50,021 nucleotides of DNA from Candidatus Melainabacteria bacterium (GTDB lineage: Bacteria > Cyanobacteriota > Vampirovibrionia > 2-02-FULL-35-15): the NCBI GenBank assembly GCA_016201905.1, contig JACQBQ010000024.1, positions 116,919 to 166,939 of the forward strand, read 5' to 3'. A program made the translations under genes and the position numbers. A model generated the notes under the pieces. The model saw only the letters and a program-made list of their open reading frames with translations, did no database searches and had not been told where the DNA came from. Of the stretch, positions 1-9,347 are shown piece by piece; position 1 is the first letter of the stretch; every line of letters begins with the position of its first letter.

Positions 1-2905
1 GGTGTCCTTTTAAATCCTTTTCCCATTTATGATAAGGCAAACTATTTGGTGGGTAAGCATTTGATAAACTGCCGCCAATATTTGAACCCCACCCCAGATT
101 TAAAATATTAGTATTTATTTGTAATGCTGCTTGGATTATTTCAAATGGAGTGAGACCTGATTGATTTATATCTTTAATTTCAATAGAATGCTTTGAACCA
201 GGAATAGTAATCGTGCCTTTTAATTTTTCATAAATAATCTTTGATGGAACAAGAAAAGCACTCTCTAAACCATAGTTATGATGATGATCATTAAAAACTA
301 CATAACTATAATCAACCCCATCAAGATTATATTTATTACTGTTTCTACATGAAACGGCTATAAAGCCCCTAGTAAAAATAAAATCTGTAAGTAGTAAATC
401 TTCGAATTGATCTTTTGCCCATGGCCATGCTTTTTTGTATTTTTCAAGTGGATCTCGGTCTTTATCTATAGCATCTTTATCTGAAGCAAATATTTTAACT
501 GGATTTAAACCTGAAATAAAAAATCCTTTTCCAGGAAAAGCATTTGGATCACCTGCATTTATAAGTCCTGTGTATTCAGCACTGTCCTTGCCAAACCTAT
601 ATAAAAGTGGTAATTCACCGTTTGGTAACCTTTTAGTTTCATATGTGAGCGAACCAAATCCATGGTAAATATCAAAAGCCCTTGCATAGGTAGCTAAAGT
701 TTCTTTATACAATTTAGTAGCCATAGGGTGTGGTCTTCCTGATGAATCTACTTGAGGATATGGAGTATGATCATTTCTTACAGTGTCTTGTAAAAATCCT
801 CTTGCTTCATCTAGTAAAGCACTTGATTTTTTATCAATTAAACTACAAATAGCACTATGAATAGCAGCTTCTCTTATAAGATCTGATAAAACAAGTGCCC
901 CTTTACTAACCTTTTGAGAGATTGCTTTATAGCCCTCTAACGTTGCAGGATACTTAATATGTTTAGCTAAAAATTTAAATAACTTGGACTCATTTCTTTC
1001 ACTGTACTGTAGCTCATTCTCCCTATTTACAGACACCCGACTAAGAAAGATATTTTTAAATGTCTCTAAAATTGACATAGAAACATTGTTAGAAATTAAT
1101 TCTGCAAATATCTCATTAAACTGTTGAAATCGTTGAAAAGAAAAAAATGCTCTTAGATCTTTGCTTTCTTCAGATCGGCTTATAATCTTATATAATTTTT
1201 CTATTGTATCGTAGTAAATTTTCCACTCTTCTTCTTTTGGACTGGATCTGTAAAGCTTTTCAAAGCCTACAGGAGCCGGAACTCCTTTAAAACCATTTTT
1301 AAATCGAGCTGCAACCTTTTCTTTCCAAAGATTTAATTCTTGAAAGTCTCCTTTAAAGGAGATTTGGCTTTCGGAGAAAGTAGCGAAAAAGTACATGGAG
1401 TTCTCCATAGTTTCTTTATCACTCCTAAAGTTGGTAAGAATAAATTCATTCATATCTTTCAAATAAGTGCCTAAATAAATGCCATTAGATAAATAAGAAT
1501 CATCAGATTTAGATTTTCCTCTAAGCAACTTTGTATACATTTTAATTAAAACACTGATTTCCCAGCCTTGTTTTTTATAGTGATCGAGTAAATCATTAAA
1601 AAATCCAAGTTGAGTATTTGTTGGCTTTGTACCAATAAAACCAATGAAATCATCTATTAAGTCATAGATTTCAAATTTTTGACTTGCTTCATATTTAATT
1701 AATTCAGTTAAACATTTTATTTGCTCTTTATCTAAATTTAATCCCTCTAACCTGTTACCTAAAGGTAATAAACGCTTTAAATCCAGAGTTTTATCTTCTT
1801 TATTTAGGTCAAGTATAAAATTTAAAAGATTTAATATTTTAAATTTCGGCTTGATTTTAAAAAAATCAAGGCAAGATTTAGCTAAATCTTCGGACTTTGT
1901 TTCTAAAACATTATTATAATCCAGAATTTTTTCTAATGATTCCCACTCTTCTGAGCTTAAATTTAATTTGACCAGCTCAGTAATAATGTTAATCTCCAAA
2001 GGAGAAAAAGGAGAAAACTTCTCAGAAAAATTTAATATACGATCAACGGTTTTATTTAAAGAAATCTCTAACTCTTTTTCAGAGGATGTAATATATAACA
2101 AGCTAACAAAGCTTGAAGTAAGAGAAGAAATCAATGGACCAGAGCAGACTCTTCCTTGTAATCTGTCTAAAATTGGATAAAAAGTTTTTATGCTAGCCCC
2201 TAATCTTCTACTTGAAACCCCTGATTTTGCTAATGCCATTAGAGCTTCTGCTGGCATTTTGTTTTTATTGTTTTTAAAAGAAATCGAATCCATACCACGA
2301 ATAGCAGAATCTAAGTTTTTAAACTCTTTGTTTCCAAGCCCAGCTTTTACTAACTCACCAAATTTTAAGACTAAAGGCTGTAACTCCCATTTATTTCTCA
2401 TGTAAACAGAACAAGTATTTTTAAAAGCACCTAAGTATCTTTGCCAGTGAGTATGTTTAAGTCCCTGACTCTGGTTAAAAAAATGATTGTAATTTTCTAC
2501 TAATTCACCTAATCCTTTTCCTATTGATTTGTGATGGTTAATTCCACTTACTAAAAGTAACCATTTATCACTTGTAGGATCGTTTTTATCAAGTATCTTT
2601 TTAAAACTAGTTGCAAGTCTATCAATACCCCATCCATTTTGTAGATGGTATGAAATAGCATCTAAATAAACTTCTAACTTGTCTTCAGTAACACCACTTC
2701 TCTTAAGGCTATTTAAATATTGAACTTGCTGTTGGCATAATAAAAACTGAGGATTACATTCCAAAGGAGTAGAGCTGGATGATGGATCACATACAGGTTC
2801 TGTAATTTGCTTAGAAGAAGAAACTCGTGACTCTGGTGCTTGGTTATTTTTTAAACCAAATACCAGAGATACTCTTTGCTGAAGGTTGTTGCTTATTCCG
2901 TCCAA
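1..2905 (-). CDS. Very large protein of unknown function (partial, C-terminus beyond left edge)
   Basis: An uninterrupted reading frame of about 968 codons runs off the left edge, so the C-terminus is missing. The start is a TTG at 2905-2903. An in-frame TAA lies directly before it, and AAAGGA sits about 8 bases upstream, so no earlier start is possible. There is no signal peptide. The N-terminus is polar and Ser-rich; the middle (about residues 60-640) reads as a long helical region without a motif I recognise. The last ~250 visible residues are mixed and include LLYRF, then GKGFFISGLNPVKIFAS, then a run of three histidines. The LYR ... GFFIS ... FA arrangement loosely resembles ADP-ribosyltransferase folds, but this is weak. 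A TATAAT lies about 50 bases upstream of the start. Function unknown. Confidence 0.85.
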   Translation of the reverse strand, partial: MDGISNNLQQRVSLVFGLKNNQAPESRVSSSKQITEPVCDPSSSSTPLECNPQFLLCQQQVQYLNSLKRSGVTEDKLEVYLDAISYHLQNGWGIDRLATSFKKILDKNDPTSDKWLLLVSGINHHKSIGKGLGELVENYNHFFNQSQGLKHTHWQRYLGAFKNTCSVYMRNKWELQPLVLKFGELVKAGLGNKEFKNLDSAIRGMDSISFKNNKNKMPAEALMALAKSGVSSRRLGASIKTFYPILDRLQGRVCSGPLISSLTSSFVSLLYITSSEKELEISLNKTVDRILNFSEKFSPFSPLEINIITELVKLNLSSEEWESLEKILDYNNVLETKSEDLAKSCLDFFKIKPKFKILNLLNFILDLNKEDKTLDLKRLLPLGNRLEGLNLDKEQIKCLTELIKYEASQKFEIYDLIDDFIGFIGTKPTNTQLGFFNDLLDHYKKQGWEISVLIKMYTKLLRGKSKSDDSYLSNGIYLGTYLKDMNEFILTNFRSDKETMENSMYFFATFSESQISFKGDFQELNLWKEKVAARFKNGFKGVPAPVGFEKLYRSSPKEEEWKIYYDTIEKLYKIISRSEESKDLRAFFSFQRFQQFNEIFAELISNNVSMSILETFKNIFLSRVSVNRENELQYSERNESKLFKFLAKHIKYPATLEGYKAISQKVSKGALVLSDLIREAAIHSAICSLIDKKSSALLDEARGFLQDTVRNDHTPYPQVDSSGRPHPMATKLYKETLATYARAFDIYHGFGSLTYETKRLPNGELPLLYRFGKDSAEYTGLINAGDPNAFPGKGFFISGLNPVKIFASDKDAIDKDRDPLEKYKKAWPWAKDQFEDLLLTDFIFTRGFIAVSCRNSNKYNLDGVDYSYVVFNDHHHNYGLESAFLVPSKIIYEKLKGTITIPGSKHSIEIKDINQSGLTPFEIIQAALQINTNILNLGWGSNIGGSLSNAYPPNSLPYHKWEKDLKGH

Positions 2906-2957
2906 TTAAAAAATCCTTTAACTAAATAGCTATTAAAGTTACTAGAACATTACTCAA

Positions 2958-2963
2958 ATTATA
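2958..2963 (-). promoter_or_regulatory. Probable -10 box for the large unknown gene
   Basis: A perfect TATAAT on the minus strand lies about 52 bases before the TTG start at 2905. No convincing -35 was found. The 5' leader would be about 45 bases and contains the AAAGGA ribosome binding site. Confidence 0.35.
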
Positions 2964-3075
2964 GTCGAATCTTTTCTATTGATTTCATTCTTAATCAAGT
3001 TATACAATATTTAGGTGCTTAAAACTTACAGCTTAAGCCAGTCATTATGAGCTTAGAAGAAATAGCAACTTATAC

Positions 3076-3546
3076 TTACCCTTTTCTGCTATGTCCATCT
3101 AATACAACAAGACTTTCATTTGATGTTCTAAGATATTTTTCCATTTCATCTACATGTGTCTGCTCATTGACAATAATTTGTTCAAGCATAAGTTTCATCG
3201 TAAGGTTATAATCTCCAAACTCTTTGAGCTGTTCTGTATATAGCTGGAGTTGTTGCTTTTCAGCTTTTAAATCTTCTGCCAGCATGTCTTCTACGGATTG
3301 GTAGCCAGGTTCAAAAACTTGATCTACTTTTACTGTAGGATGTCCTCCCAGTGCGGTAATCTTTTCTCCAAGCTGAATTGCATGTGTCATTGATTCAGTT
3401 GCCTGTGCACGAAACATTTGGACCAGAGGTCCACGATTAGGCCCAAAAACAATAAATGAGTGATGTAAGTACCTTACTATTCCAGCCATCTCTTTTTCAA
3501 GATCTTTGTTTAATGCTTTAATTAACTTTTCATTTGATTTTTCCAT
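3076..3546 (-). CDS. Ferritin-like / bacterioferritin-family protein
   Basis: 156 residues, the usual length for a bacterioferritin-like four-helix protein that oxidises and stores iron. Iron-ligand candidates are visible on four helices: Glu near residues 17-19 (LEKEMAGIVRYLHHS), Glu51/His55 (TESMTHA), a Glu in the third helix (AEDLKAEKQQ), and the NEQTHVDEMEKYL segment in the fourth. The ESxxHA spacing matches my memory of a cyanobacterial/proteobacterial ferritin-like branch rather than E. coli Bfr (ExxH). The ribosome binding site AAGGAG lies 8 bases before ATG. It is the last gene of a minus-strand run with the glycosyltransferase, map and adk, but the 51-base gap means it may be transcribed alone. 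Confidence 0.85.
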   Translation of the reverse strand: MEKSNEKLIKALNKDLEKEMAGIVRYLHHSFIVFGPNRGPLVQMFRAQATESMTHAIQLGEKITALGGHPTVKVDQVFEPGYQSVEDMLAEDLKAEKQQLQLYTEQLKEFGDYNLTMKLMLEQIIVNEQTHVDEMEKYLRTSNESLVVLDGHSRKG

Positions 3547-3597
3547 TTTTTGTTCTCCTTAGTATTATTTTGCCAGGACACTCATATAAATATCTAT

Positions 3598-4974
3598 TCA
3601 TTGATAAAGATTTGCATGTACGTGATTAACGATTCTTTCATAACAAGTTAGATATTTCTTTGCTGTAGCTAGTTCAGCTAAGTTAAAACTCATAGTTTGT
3701 TTTACAAGCTTTGTCCATCTTTCCTTATTCTTATATAGTTTTATAGCTTTACCTATAGTATCTATTAAATCTTCAACGCTGTAGTTCTTAAAAATAATTC
3801 CATTCGCTTCTTCGCCGAGCTCAACATCAATTACTATATCTTTTATACCACCAGTAGCATATGCTACTGGTACGCTTCCATACTTCATTGCAGTTAGAAC
3901 AGATGTGCCGCTGGGTTCATATTTATTTAAATTGATAAAAAAATCAGTGCCAGCATAAAACTTTTTTATAGGCTCATGATTAAAAATCGCCTTTATATTT
4001 TTATATTTATCTATTGCTTTTATTAATTCATTCTCAAATTTTGAGCTTACTTTTCCAAAAAGTACGATCTGTAAGTTTAAACATGCAATTTCATGGAGAA
4101 AATTAAATAACATCTCTGCTTTATTATTGTATTCGTCCATTGTAAGTTCAATGCCAAACAAAGGTATCTGCATGTCTGTGTGAAGACCAACTAACCCAAG
4201 TAAATCTTCTTTGCATTTTCTTTTTCCTGAAGAGAAATAATTTTTTGAATAAGCCTGAGCAATTTCACCGTCAGATTCAGGATTGTATATATTCTCATCA
4301 ATACCACTTAAGATGCCGCAAAACAAGTCTTTTTTTTGAAGCAGTGATTCTGATAGTCGACCATCTGACAAAAGCTCATAGGCATAGGTTTTTGAGACTG
4401 TAGTTATATAGTCAGAATTGTTTATGCCATGGCATGTATTGGTTAATGTGTTCTTGTTTAAATCACTTGACTCACAAATAGTAAAAACTATGGCTGTTTT
4501 ATTTAAATAAGCATATTCAATATTTCTTGACCGCAGCAGCTTTGCTGTATAAGTAGTGCAGGAACTAAACAAATGAAATATATCAACTTCCATTTTGAGT
4601 TTAGCAATTACATCAAGTACTGCTGTACAAAAGAACTTAAACCTTTCTTCATGTTGAACTTGTGGCAGATAAATTTCTTTTGAGTTACTAAAATAGTTTT
4701 GACTCTCAATAAAAAAAACACTAACTAGTGAGTCTGGTATTATGCCTTTAAAAACAGAGGTTATTATGGGTGATTCATTAGCTTTTACTTTAAACTCAAC
4801 TGGAACCCTTTCAATGTGTGAAATAACAGGGTCTATAGATCCATAACGTGGTATGAAAACTTTTACATTGTGCCCAAACTTTTCAATTTCTTTAGAGAGC
4901 TTACTTACCAGATCTGCTATAGAGCCTGCTTTAGCAAATGGAAAACATTCTGGAGCTATGAAGACAATATTCAT
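3598..4974 (-). CDS. GT5 glycosyltransferase, glycogen/starch synthase-like
   Basis: 458 residues, near the usual ~480 of GlgA, the enzyme that extends alpha-1,4-glucan from ADP-glucose. The N-terminal Rossmann domain opens IVFIAPECFPFAKAGSIADL, which corresponds to the KTGGL(A/G)DV nucleotide-sugar loop. Lys15 is kept but the second glycine is Ser18. The C-terminal domain contains FFINLNKYEPSGTSVLTAM and ATGGIKD, matching EPCGLTQ.AM and the TGG loop. The overall match is clear but the signature motifs are degenerate, so substrate and activity are uncertain. No branching enzyme or GlgC lies in the window. There is no clear ribosome binding site before the ATG. Confidence 0.75.
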   Translation of the reverse strand: MNIVFIAPECFPFAKAGSIADLVSKLSKEIEKFGHNVKVFIPRYGSIDPVISHIERVPVEFKVKANESPIITSVFKGIIPDSLVSVFFIESQNYFSNSKEIYLPQVQHEERFKFFCTAVLDVIAKLKMEVDIFHLFSSCTTYTAKLLRSRNIEYAYLNKTAIVFTICESSDLNKNTLTNTCHGINNSDYITTVSKTYAYELLSDGRLSESLLQKKDLFCGILSGIDENIYNPESDGEIAQAYSKNYFSSGKRKCKEDLLGLVGLHTDMQIPLFGIELTMDEYNNKAEMLFNFLHEIACLNLQIVLFGKVSSKFENELIKAIDKYKNIKAIFNHEPIKKFYAGTDFFINLNKYEPSGTSVLTAMKYGSVPVAYATGGIKDIVIDVELGEEANGIIFKNYSVEDLIDTIGKAIKLYKNKERWTKLVKQTMSFNLAELATAKKYLTCYERIVNHVHANLYQ

Positions 4975-5044
4975 CAGTTATTTTTTAATTACTCAGGTTA
5001 TATCATAGTGCTTGCTTCTATGTAGTAATCGAATATACGGTATT

Positions 5045-5833
5045 TTAGTTTATTTTAGTTGTTATGTAAGAACCATCTTCAGTGACCAGGATAGTATGTT
5101 CAAAATGAGCTGAAATCTTATGATCAGCGGTTACAATTGTCCAGTCATCTTTTAATTTTCTAACATCATCTGAACCAAGGTTAAACATTGGTTCTATACA
5201 TAAGAGCATGCCTGCTTTTATTTCTGTATTGTTGTTCTGGGAAAAATATTCAGGCCAGTTTGGGATAAAAGGCTCACTGTGGTAATCTGGTCCTATTCCA
5301 TGACCGCCAAACATTCTAACCACTCCATATTTTTTTTCTTGTGCTACGTTGTTTACCGAAGCTGAAATATCTTTTACAGTTTTCCCGACTTTACAGCATT
5401 CAATACCTTTATAAAGAGAAAGCTCAGTATCATCTAATAGTTTTGAAACATTAGAATTAACAGAACCAATTTTAACTGTCCTTGCTGTGTCACCGATGTA
5501 ACCCCAGTCTTTACCTTTAAATTTTTCTCTCACAGTTACACCAATATCCAAACTAATAATGTCTCCATCCATTAGGATTTTTTGTTTGCTTGGTATACCA
5601 TGAACAACTTCGTGATTTACTGATGTACAGAGCGATGCAGGAAACCCCAAGTAACCCTTAAATGTAGGAATTGCACCCTGAGATCGAATCCATTCTTCAG
5701 CAATTTTATCTAAATCCCATGTGCTTATTCCTGCTTTAGCACTCCTACATACAAGATCTAAAGCTAAACCTGCAAGTCTGCCTGCTTCTTTTATGGGTTT
5801 ATATTGTTCTTTTTCGTAAATTGTAATTGTCAT
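5045..5833 (-). CDS. map: Methionine aminopeptidase, type I
   Basis: 262 residues, typical of type I MetAP, which removes the initiator Met from new proteins using two metal ions. Metal-binding residues are visible in order: Asp in DIISLDIGV, Asp in GDTARTVKIG, His in MFGGHGIGPDYHSEP, Glu in LCIEPMF, and Glu in HFEHTILVTEDG. The substrate-contact His is in NHEVVHGIP. The start ATG overlaps the adk stop by four bases (ATGA), so translation is probably coupled to adk. The adk-map pairing is a common bacterial arrangement. Confidence 0.95.
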   Translation of the reverse strand: MTITIYEKEQYKPIKEAGRLAGLALDLVCRSAKAGISTWDLDKIAEEWIRSQGAIPTFKGYLGFPASLCTSVNHEVVHGIPSKQKILMDGDIISLDIGVTVREKFKGKDWGYIGDTARTVKIGSVNSNVSKLLDDTELSLYKGIECCKVGKTVKDISASVNNVAQEKKYGVVRMFGGHGIGPDYHSEPFIPNWPEYFSQNNNTEIKAGMLLCIEPMFNLGSDDVRKLKDDWTIVTADHKISAHFEHTILVTEDGSYITTKIN

Positions 5834-6504
5834 TTGTGGCTGTCCACTAATCTAAGTATTTCATTATAAACATTGTTTGGATCCTTTGTCCCATCAATAT
5901 CAGTTAACTTATCTTTTTCCCTATAATATTTTTCCAGTGGAGCGGTTTTATTGTTATATTCGTTTAACCTCTCATGTGCAGCTTCTTCTGTGTCGTCTTT
6001 GCGCTGATATAAGTTTGATCCACATAAATCACACTTATTTTCTGTCATTGGTTTTTTTGTAATCAAGTTATAAATTGCTCCGCAGTTCTTATTTGTACAT
6101 ATTCTTCTTGAGCTTAATCTTTTTACAAGCATATCTTCCGGTGCTTGTATATTTATTACATTTGTAAGTTCAAGATTTAACTCACCAAATAAACTGCCCA
6201 GAGCATTTGCCTGTGGAATTGTTCGTGGATAGCCATCTAGAATGAAACCTTTATAGTGTCTGTCTTTAAGCACAATTAGTTTTTCTCTTATAAGATCAAT
6301 AACAAGCTGATCAGTAACAAGTTTCCCACTTTCAACAAAACTTTGTGCTCTTTGACCAAGCTCTGTTTTATTTATAATGGCTTCTCGAATTAAATTTCCT
6401 GTATCAATGTGTGGGAGATTTAGTTTTGAAGATATTTTTTTTGCTTGTGTGCCTTTACCTGCTCCAGGTGCACCAAAAAAAATTATATTTATTTCTTTTT
6501 TCAT
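5830..6504 (-). CDS. adk: Adenylate kinase with zinc-type LID
   Basis: This enzyme interconverts ATP + AMP and 2 ADP. From the ATG at 6504 it opens MKKEINIIFFGAPGAGKGTQ, the normal family start with the P-loop GAPGAGKGT. An alternative TTG at 6531 would add nine polar residues and lacks a ribosome binding site, so I prefer 6504, although that ATG has only a weak AAAGAAA upstream. AMP-binding motifs are DTGNLIRE and LDGYPRT. The LID domain carries four cysteines (CTNKNC ... CDLC), the zinc-binding form. About 224 residues, the usual long type. It overlaps map by four bases. Confidence 0.95.
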   Translation of the reverse strand: MKKEINIIFFGAPGAGKGTQAKKISSKLNLPHIDTGNLIREAIINKTELGQRAQSFVESGKLVTDQLVIDLIREKLIVLKDRHYKGFILDGYPRTIPQANALGSLFGELNLELTNVINIQAPEDMLVKRLSSRRICTNKNCGAIYNLITKKPMTENKCDLCGSNLYQRKDDTEEAAHERLNEYNNKTAPLEKYYREKDKLTDIDGTKDPNNVYNEILRLVDSHK

Positions 6505-6702
6505 GTTTTCTTTGTGTTTCGAATTGCTCAAGTTAAAAAGATATATTCTTTGCTAAGAAAGTTGCCAATTTGTACTAGTATTATTTTAAATTGGCTTTAG
6601 ATTAAAAATATTTAATCTATTTTTACCTTAACATAGGATCAATTAATATCCAGACTATCCTTTATATAACCATAGGATTAAAAATCTAGAAAAGGAGATC
6701 TT

Positions 6703-6897
6703 ATGGCATTAGAAGCGATAATGGGTCCCGTAGCAAAATTGGCGCCACAAATCGCACAACTTGGTGAAATTGCTAGTGTGGCATCAAATCAAGCAGGAAG
6801 ACAACTTCCAAGACTTGCAAGTCTTGCAAAAGGTACATTCACAGGCACTTCAGCAGTTAATGGTGTTAGTGGGCTTTCCACCCTCGGATTTGCATAA
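6703..6897 (+). CDS. 64-residue small protein, Ala/Gly/Leu-rich, unknown function
   Basis: A short gene with a strong AAAAGGAGA ribosome binding site about 5 bases before ATG and a textbook rho-independent terminator 26 bases after its stop. It is therefore very probably a real monocistronic gene. The protein opens MALEAIMGPVAKLAPQIAQL and is rich in Ala, Gly, Leu and Ser, with an amphipathic helix in the first half. There is no cysteine and no clear signal peptide or membrane span. I do not recognise the family. It lies divergent from adk. Confidence 0.7.
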   Translation: MALEAIMGPVAKLAPQIAQLGEIASVASNQAGRQLPRLASLAKGTFTGTSAVNGVSGLSTLGFA

Positions 6898-6922
6898 AGT
6901 AAATTTTTTAAGTGCATATATT

Positions 6923-6962
6923 AGTAGAGACTTTAATTAAAATATGGTCTCTACTTTTTTTT
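6923..6962 (+). terminator. Rho-independent terminator
   Basis: A perfect 9-bp stem (AGTAGAGAC at 6923-6931, GTCTCTACT at 6947-6955) is followed directly by a run of eight T. It ends the 64-residue small-protein gene. Confidence 0.9.
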
Positions 6963-7045
6963 GTTCTTAATCATTGACTCTTAAAGAGATTTTAGCTTAA
7001 TATTATTAAGTCAAATGCTTCATGACTAAAAGGGAGTAAATAAAC

Positions 7046-7567
7046 TTGCAGGCAGCTAAAATAGGACTGAAAGGAACTTCTCCACCGGATGCTTTTAATA
7101 CAGCTGGAGTTCGCCCAAATGCAAGGTTTGCTATTCCAAAAATTGAACCTGCACCACCTCAAAAAGTACAAATAGCTTGTTCATCTCTTGAAATACCTAC
7201 TTTATGTGATGCAGGAATAGAGTTACATAGAAAGTGGTTTGATTTGCCAAGTCATTCATCAGACATAGAAGTTTGCATTGCATATGGAATAATGCAAAGA
7301 CAAGAACAAAAAGAAAATAAGCCTAAGCTTACGAGGAAAGATAAATTTCTACTACATTTTTTAAAGCTTAACTATAAAAGTTTTTGGTTTAAATTATGGG
7401 GTGGAAGTGTAGAATATTTTATTAATAAAGACGGTTGCAGTTATGAAAAGCGTATTCAAAGACAGTTAAGAGAAGGACTTGGACTTGCAAAAGATGCAAA
7501 ACCTGAAGAGGTTTACGAGCTCCTCAAAGAAAAATCAGCTATTATCCTGTTAAATCAATTCACTTAA
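7046..7567 (+). CDS. Hypothetical protein, 173 residues
   Basis: The start is TTG at 7046 with AGGGAG 10 bases upstream. The first 40 residues are Pro/Ala-rich and look disordered. The rest is mixed, with a basic, aromatic patch (residues ~100-125, FLKLNYKSFWFKLWGG). The C-terminal ~40 residues look helical (QRQLREGLGLAKDAKPEEVY). There is no signal peptide or membrane span, and no family I recognise. Its stop overlaps the recN stop by four bases in convergent orientation. Confidence 0.6.
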   Translation: MQAAKIGLKGTSPPDAFNTAGVRPNARFAIPKIEPAPPQKVQIACSSLEIPTLCDAGIELHRKWFDLPSHSSDIEVCIAYGIMQRQEQKENKPKLTRKDKFLLHFLKLNYKSFWFKLWGGSVEYFINKDGCSYEKRIQRQLREGLGLAKDAKPEEVYELLKEKSAIILLNQFT

Positions 7568-9306
7568 GGTTGCTCAATTTTTACTAAGTCTTTTTCTTTG
7601 ATTTTTTTAGCATTTTCTAGAAGTGATTGTGCAAAGTGTCTTGCATCCTCAGTAATGCCTTCTTTTAGTTTTTTATCTGGTGTAAGCAATGTGGCCAGCG
7701 CATCTTTTCTTTCATGGAATGTTATTTCTTTAATTGACACTTGTGTAATATTATTGACTATAAATTTTTCAATTACAAAGTGACTGTCAGCCATTGCTGC
7801 AATAATTGGTTGGTGAGTAATAGAAATGACTTGATTAGCTCTTGAAATTGTATAGAGTTTTTTTGCAACACTTGACGCAACTTCACCACTAACACCAATA
7901 TCTATCTCGTCAAAGATCATTGTTGGGGCATTGCATGCAATACTCTTACAAGCTATTGATTTGATTGCCAACATAATTCTTGATAGCTCACCACCGGAGG
8001 CTACCTTTAATAGCGGTTTTGGCGGCTCGTCAGGATTAGCTGTAAACAAAAACTGTATTTGTTCTTTGCCAATTAGTGCTAATTCACATTCAACAAATTC
8101 AACCACAAATATAACCTCTTTAAATCCTAAAGTTTTTAACTCTTCATTGACTTTATTTACAAAATCTTTTGTAAGACTTTCCCGGGATGCTGTTAACTTA
8201 TCTGCCAGAATGTTTATCTTATGTTCTTTTTCTTTGAATGATTTTTCCAGTTCTTCATAAGAAATGTTTGAATCTTTTAACTCATTTAGATTACTTTCAA
8301 TTTTTTCTAAGTATTGGTTAACATCAGTCAGTGATTTGCCGTACTTTTTCTTTAAACTGTATAAAATGTCTAATCTTTCTTCAACCTCAGGTAAAGCATT
8401 ACCGCCCCCATCCATTTTTTCACGATAATTATTTACAAAACCAGATAAGTCTTTTATTTCCTGTACTGTGTTTTCAATGGTTTCTAAATAAGGCTCAAAA
8501 GATTTATCATACTCACTGGATTTACTTATTAACTTTTTTATTTGGATTAATAAAGCCAGTAAATTATTTTGATTTTCACCATTTATAATCTCGTAAATTA
8601 GATTTGTGTTTTCAGTCAATTCTTTTTTGTTTAAAAGAATCTCTCTTTTTGCCTGAAGATCGACATCTTCAAGCAGGTTTTTTATTCTTGCAGACTTAAT
8701 CTCATTTATTTCAAATTCAAGAGAGTTAATCTCTCTTATGATGTCTGCAGAGTGCTCCAGGTGGTGATTAAGTTTATTCTTTAAAACCTGATACTCCTCA
8801 AAAGATGTTTTATATTCCCCGATTAATTTTTTATGTGACTTATCACCATAGTTATCCAGGATGTCCAACTGCTTTTCAATTTTTAATAAGCCTATATGTT
8901 CACTTTGCTCGTGAATGTCAAGTAGAAATTCTCTAAGGTATAAAAGATGTGAGACATTAGCAAGCGAGCCATTTATTCTTGCTTTTGATCCCTGAGTACT
9001 TAGCTCGCGTGAAATACTAATGTTATTGTTTTCACAAGCATCAAATCCGTTTTTTTCAAGCCATGGTTTTACACTTTCAAAAAATACGTTATCATTAACC
9101 AAAAAGCTTCCTTCTATTTGTGCTTTATTTGTCCCGGTTTTTATTAGGTCTGTACTTCCTCTTGAACCAAACAAAAAATCCAGTGCATCTGCAATAATTG
9201 ATTTACCGGCACCAGTTTCACCTGTTAAAACAGTAAGACCATTCTTAAAAAAAATATCTAACTCATCTATTATGGCAAAGTTAGTAATTCTAAGCTGTGT
9301 GAGCAT
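7564..9306 (-). CDS. recN: DNA repair protein RecN (SMC-like ATPase)
   Basis: 580 residues, close to the ~550 of the family. RecN is an SMC-like ATPase acting on DNA double-strand ends. In order: an N-terminal ATPase half with Walker A GETGAGKS (residues 29-36) after the typical LTQLRITNFAIIDEL opening; a long coiled coil (about residues 150-370); then the ABC signature SGGELSRIMLAIK and Walker B MIFDEIDIGVSG. The C-terminus is slightly extended and Lys-rich. A TATAAT box ends eight bases before the ATG and there is no ribosome binding site, so the transcript is probably leaderless. Confidence 0.96.
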   Translation of the reverse strand: MLTQLRITNFAIIDELDIFFKNGLTVLTGETGAGKSIIADALDFLFGSRGSTDLIKTGTNKAQIEGSFLVNDNVFFESVKPWLEKNGFDACENNNISISRELSTQGSKARINGSLANVSHLLYLREFLLDIHEQSEHIGLLKIEKQLDILDNYGDKSHKKLIGEYKTSFEEYQVLKNKLNHHLEHSADIIREINSLEFEINEIKSARIKNLLEDVDLQAKREILLNKKELTENTNLIYEIINGENQNNLLALLIQIKKLISKSSEYDKSFEPYLETIENTVQEIKDLSGFVNNYREKMDGGGNALPEVEERLDILYSLKKKYGKSLTDVNQYLEKIESNLNELKDSNISYEELEKSFKEKEHKINILADKLTASRESLTKDFVNKVNEELKTLGFKEVIFVVEFVECELALIGKEQIQFLFTANPDEPPKPLLKVASGGELSRIMLAIKSIACKSIACNAPTMIFDEIDIGVSGEVASSVAKKLYTISRANQVISITHQPIIAAMADSHFVIEKFIVNNITQVSIKEITFHERKDALATLLTPDKKLKEGITEDARHFAQSLLENAKKIKEKDLVKIEQP

Positions 9307-9314
9307 TTGTATCT

Positions 9315-9320
9315 ATTATA
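9315..9320 (-). promoter_or_regulatory. -10 box of recN, leaderless spacing
   Basis: A perfect TATAAT on the minus strand lies eight bases before the recN ATG at 9306. Transcription would start within a base or two of the start codon. The same spacing is seen at dapB and at the DUF4143 gene at 29264. Confidence 0.5.
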
Positions 9321-9347
9321 ATAGGATTGAGCATTGAGGATAAAGGA

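Noticed and set aside
435-2405. Short plus-strand frames over the large left-edge gene
   Set aside because: All lie opposite a 968-codon uninterrupted minus-strand frame with its own ribosome binding site and promoter.
7931-8260. 109-codon frame antisense to recN
   Set aside because: It is shadowed by the RecN C-terminal ATPase domain and has no ribosome binding site.
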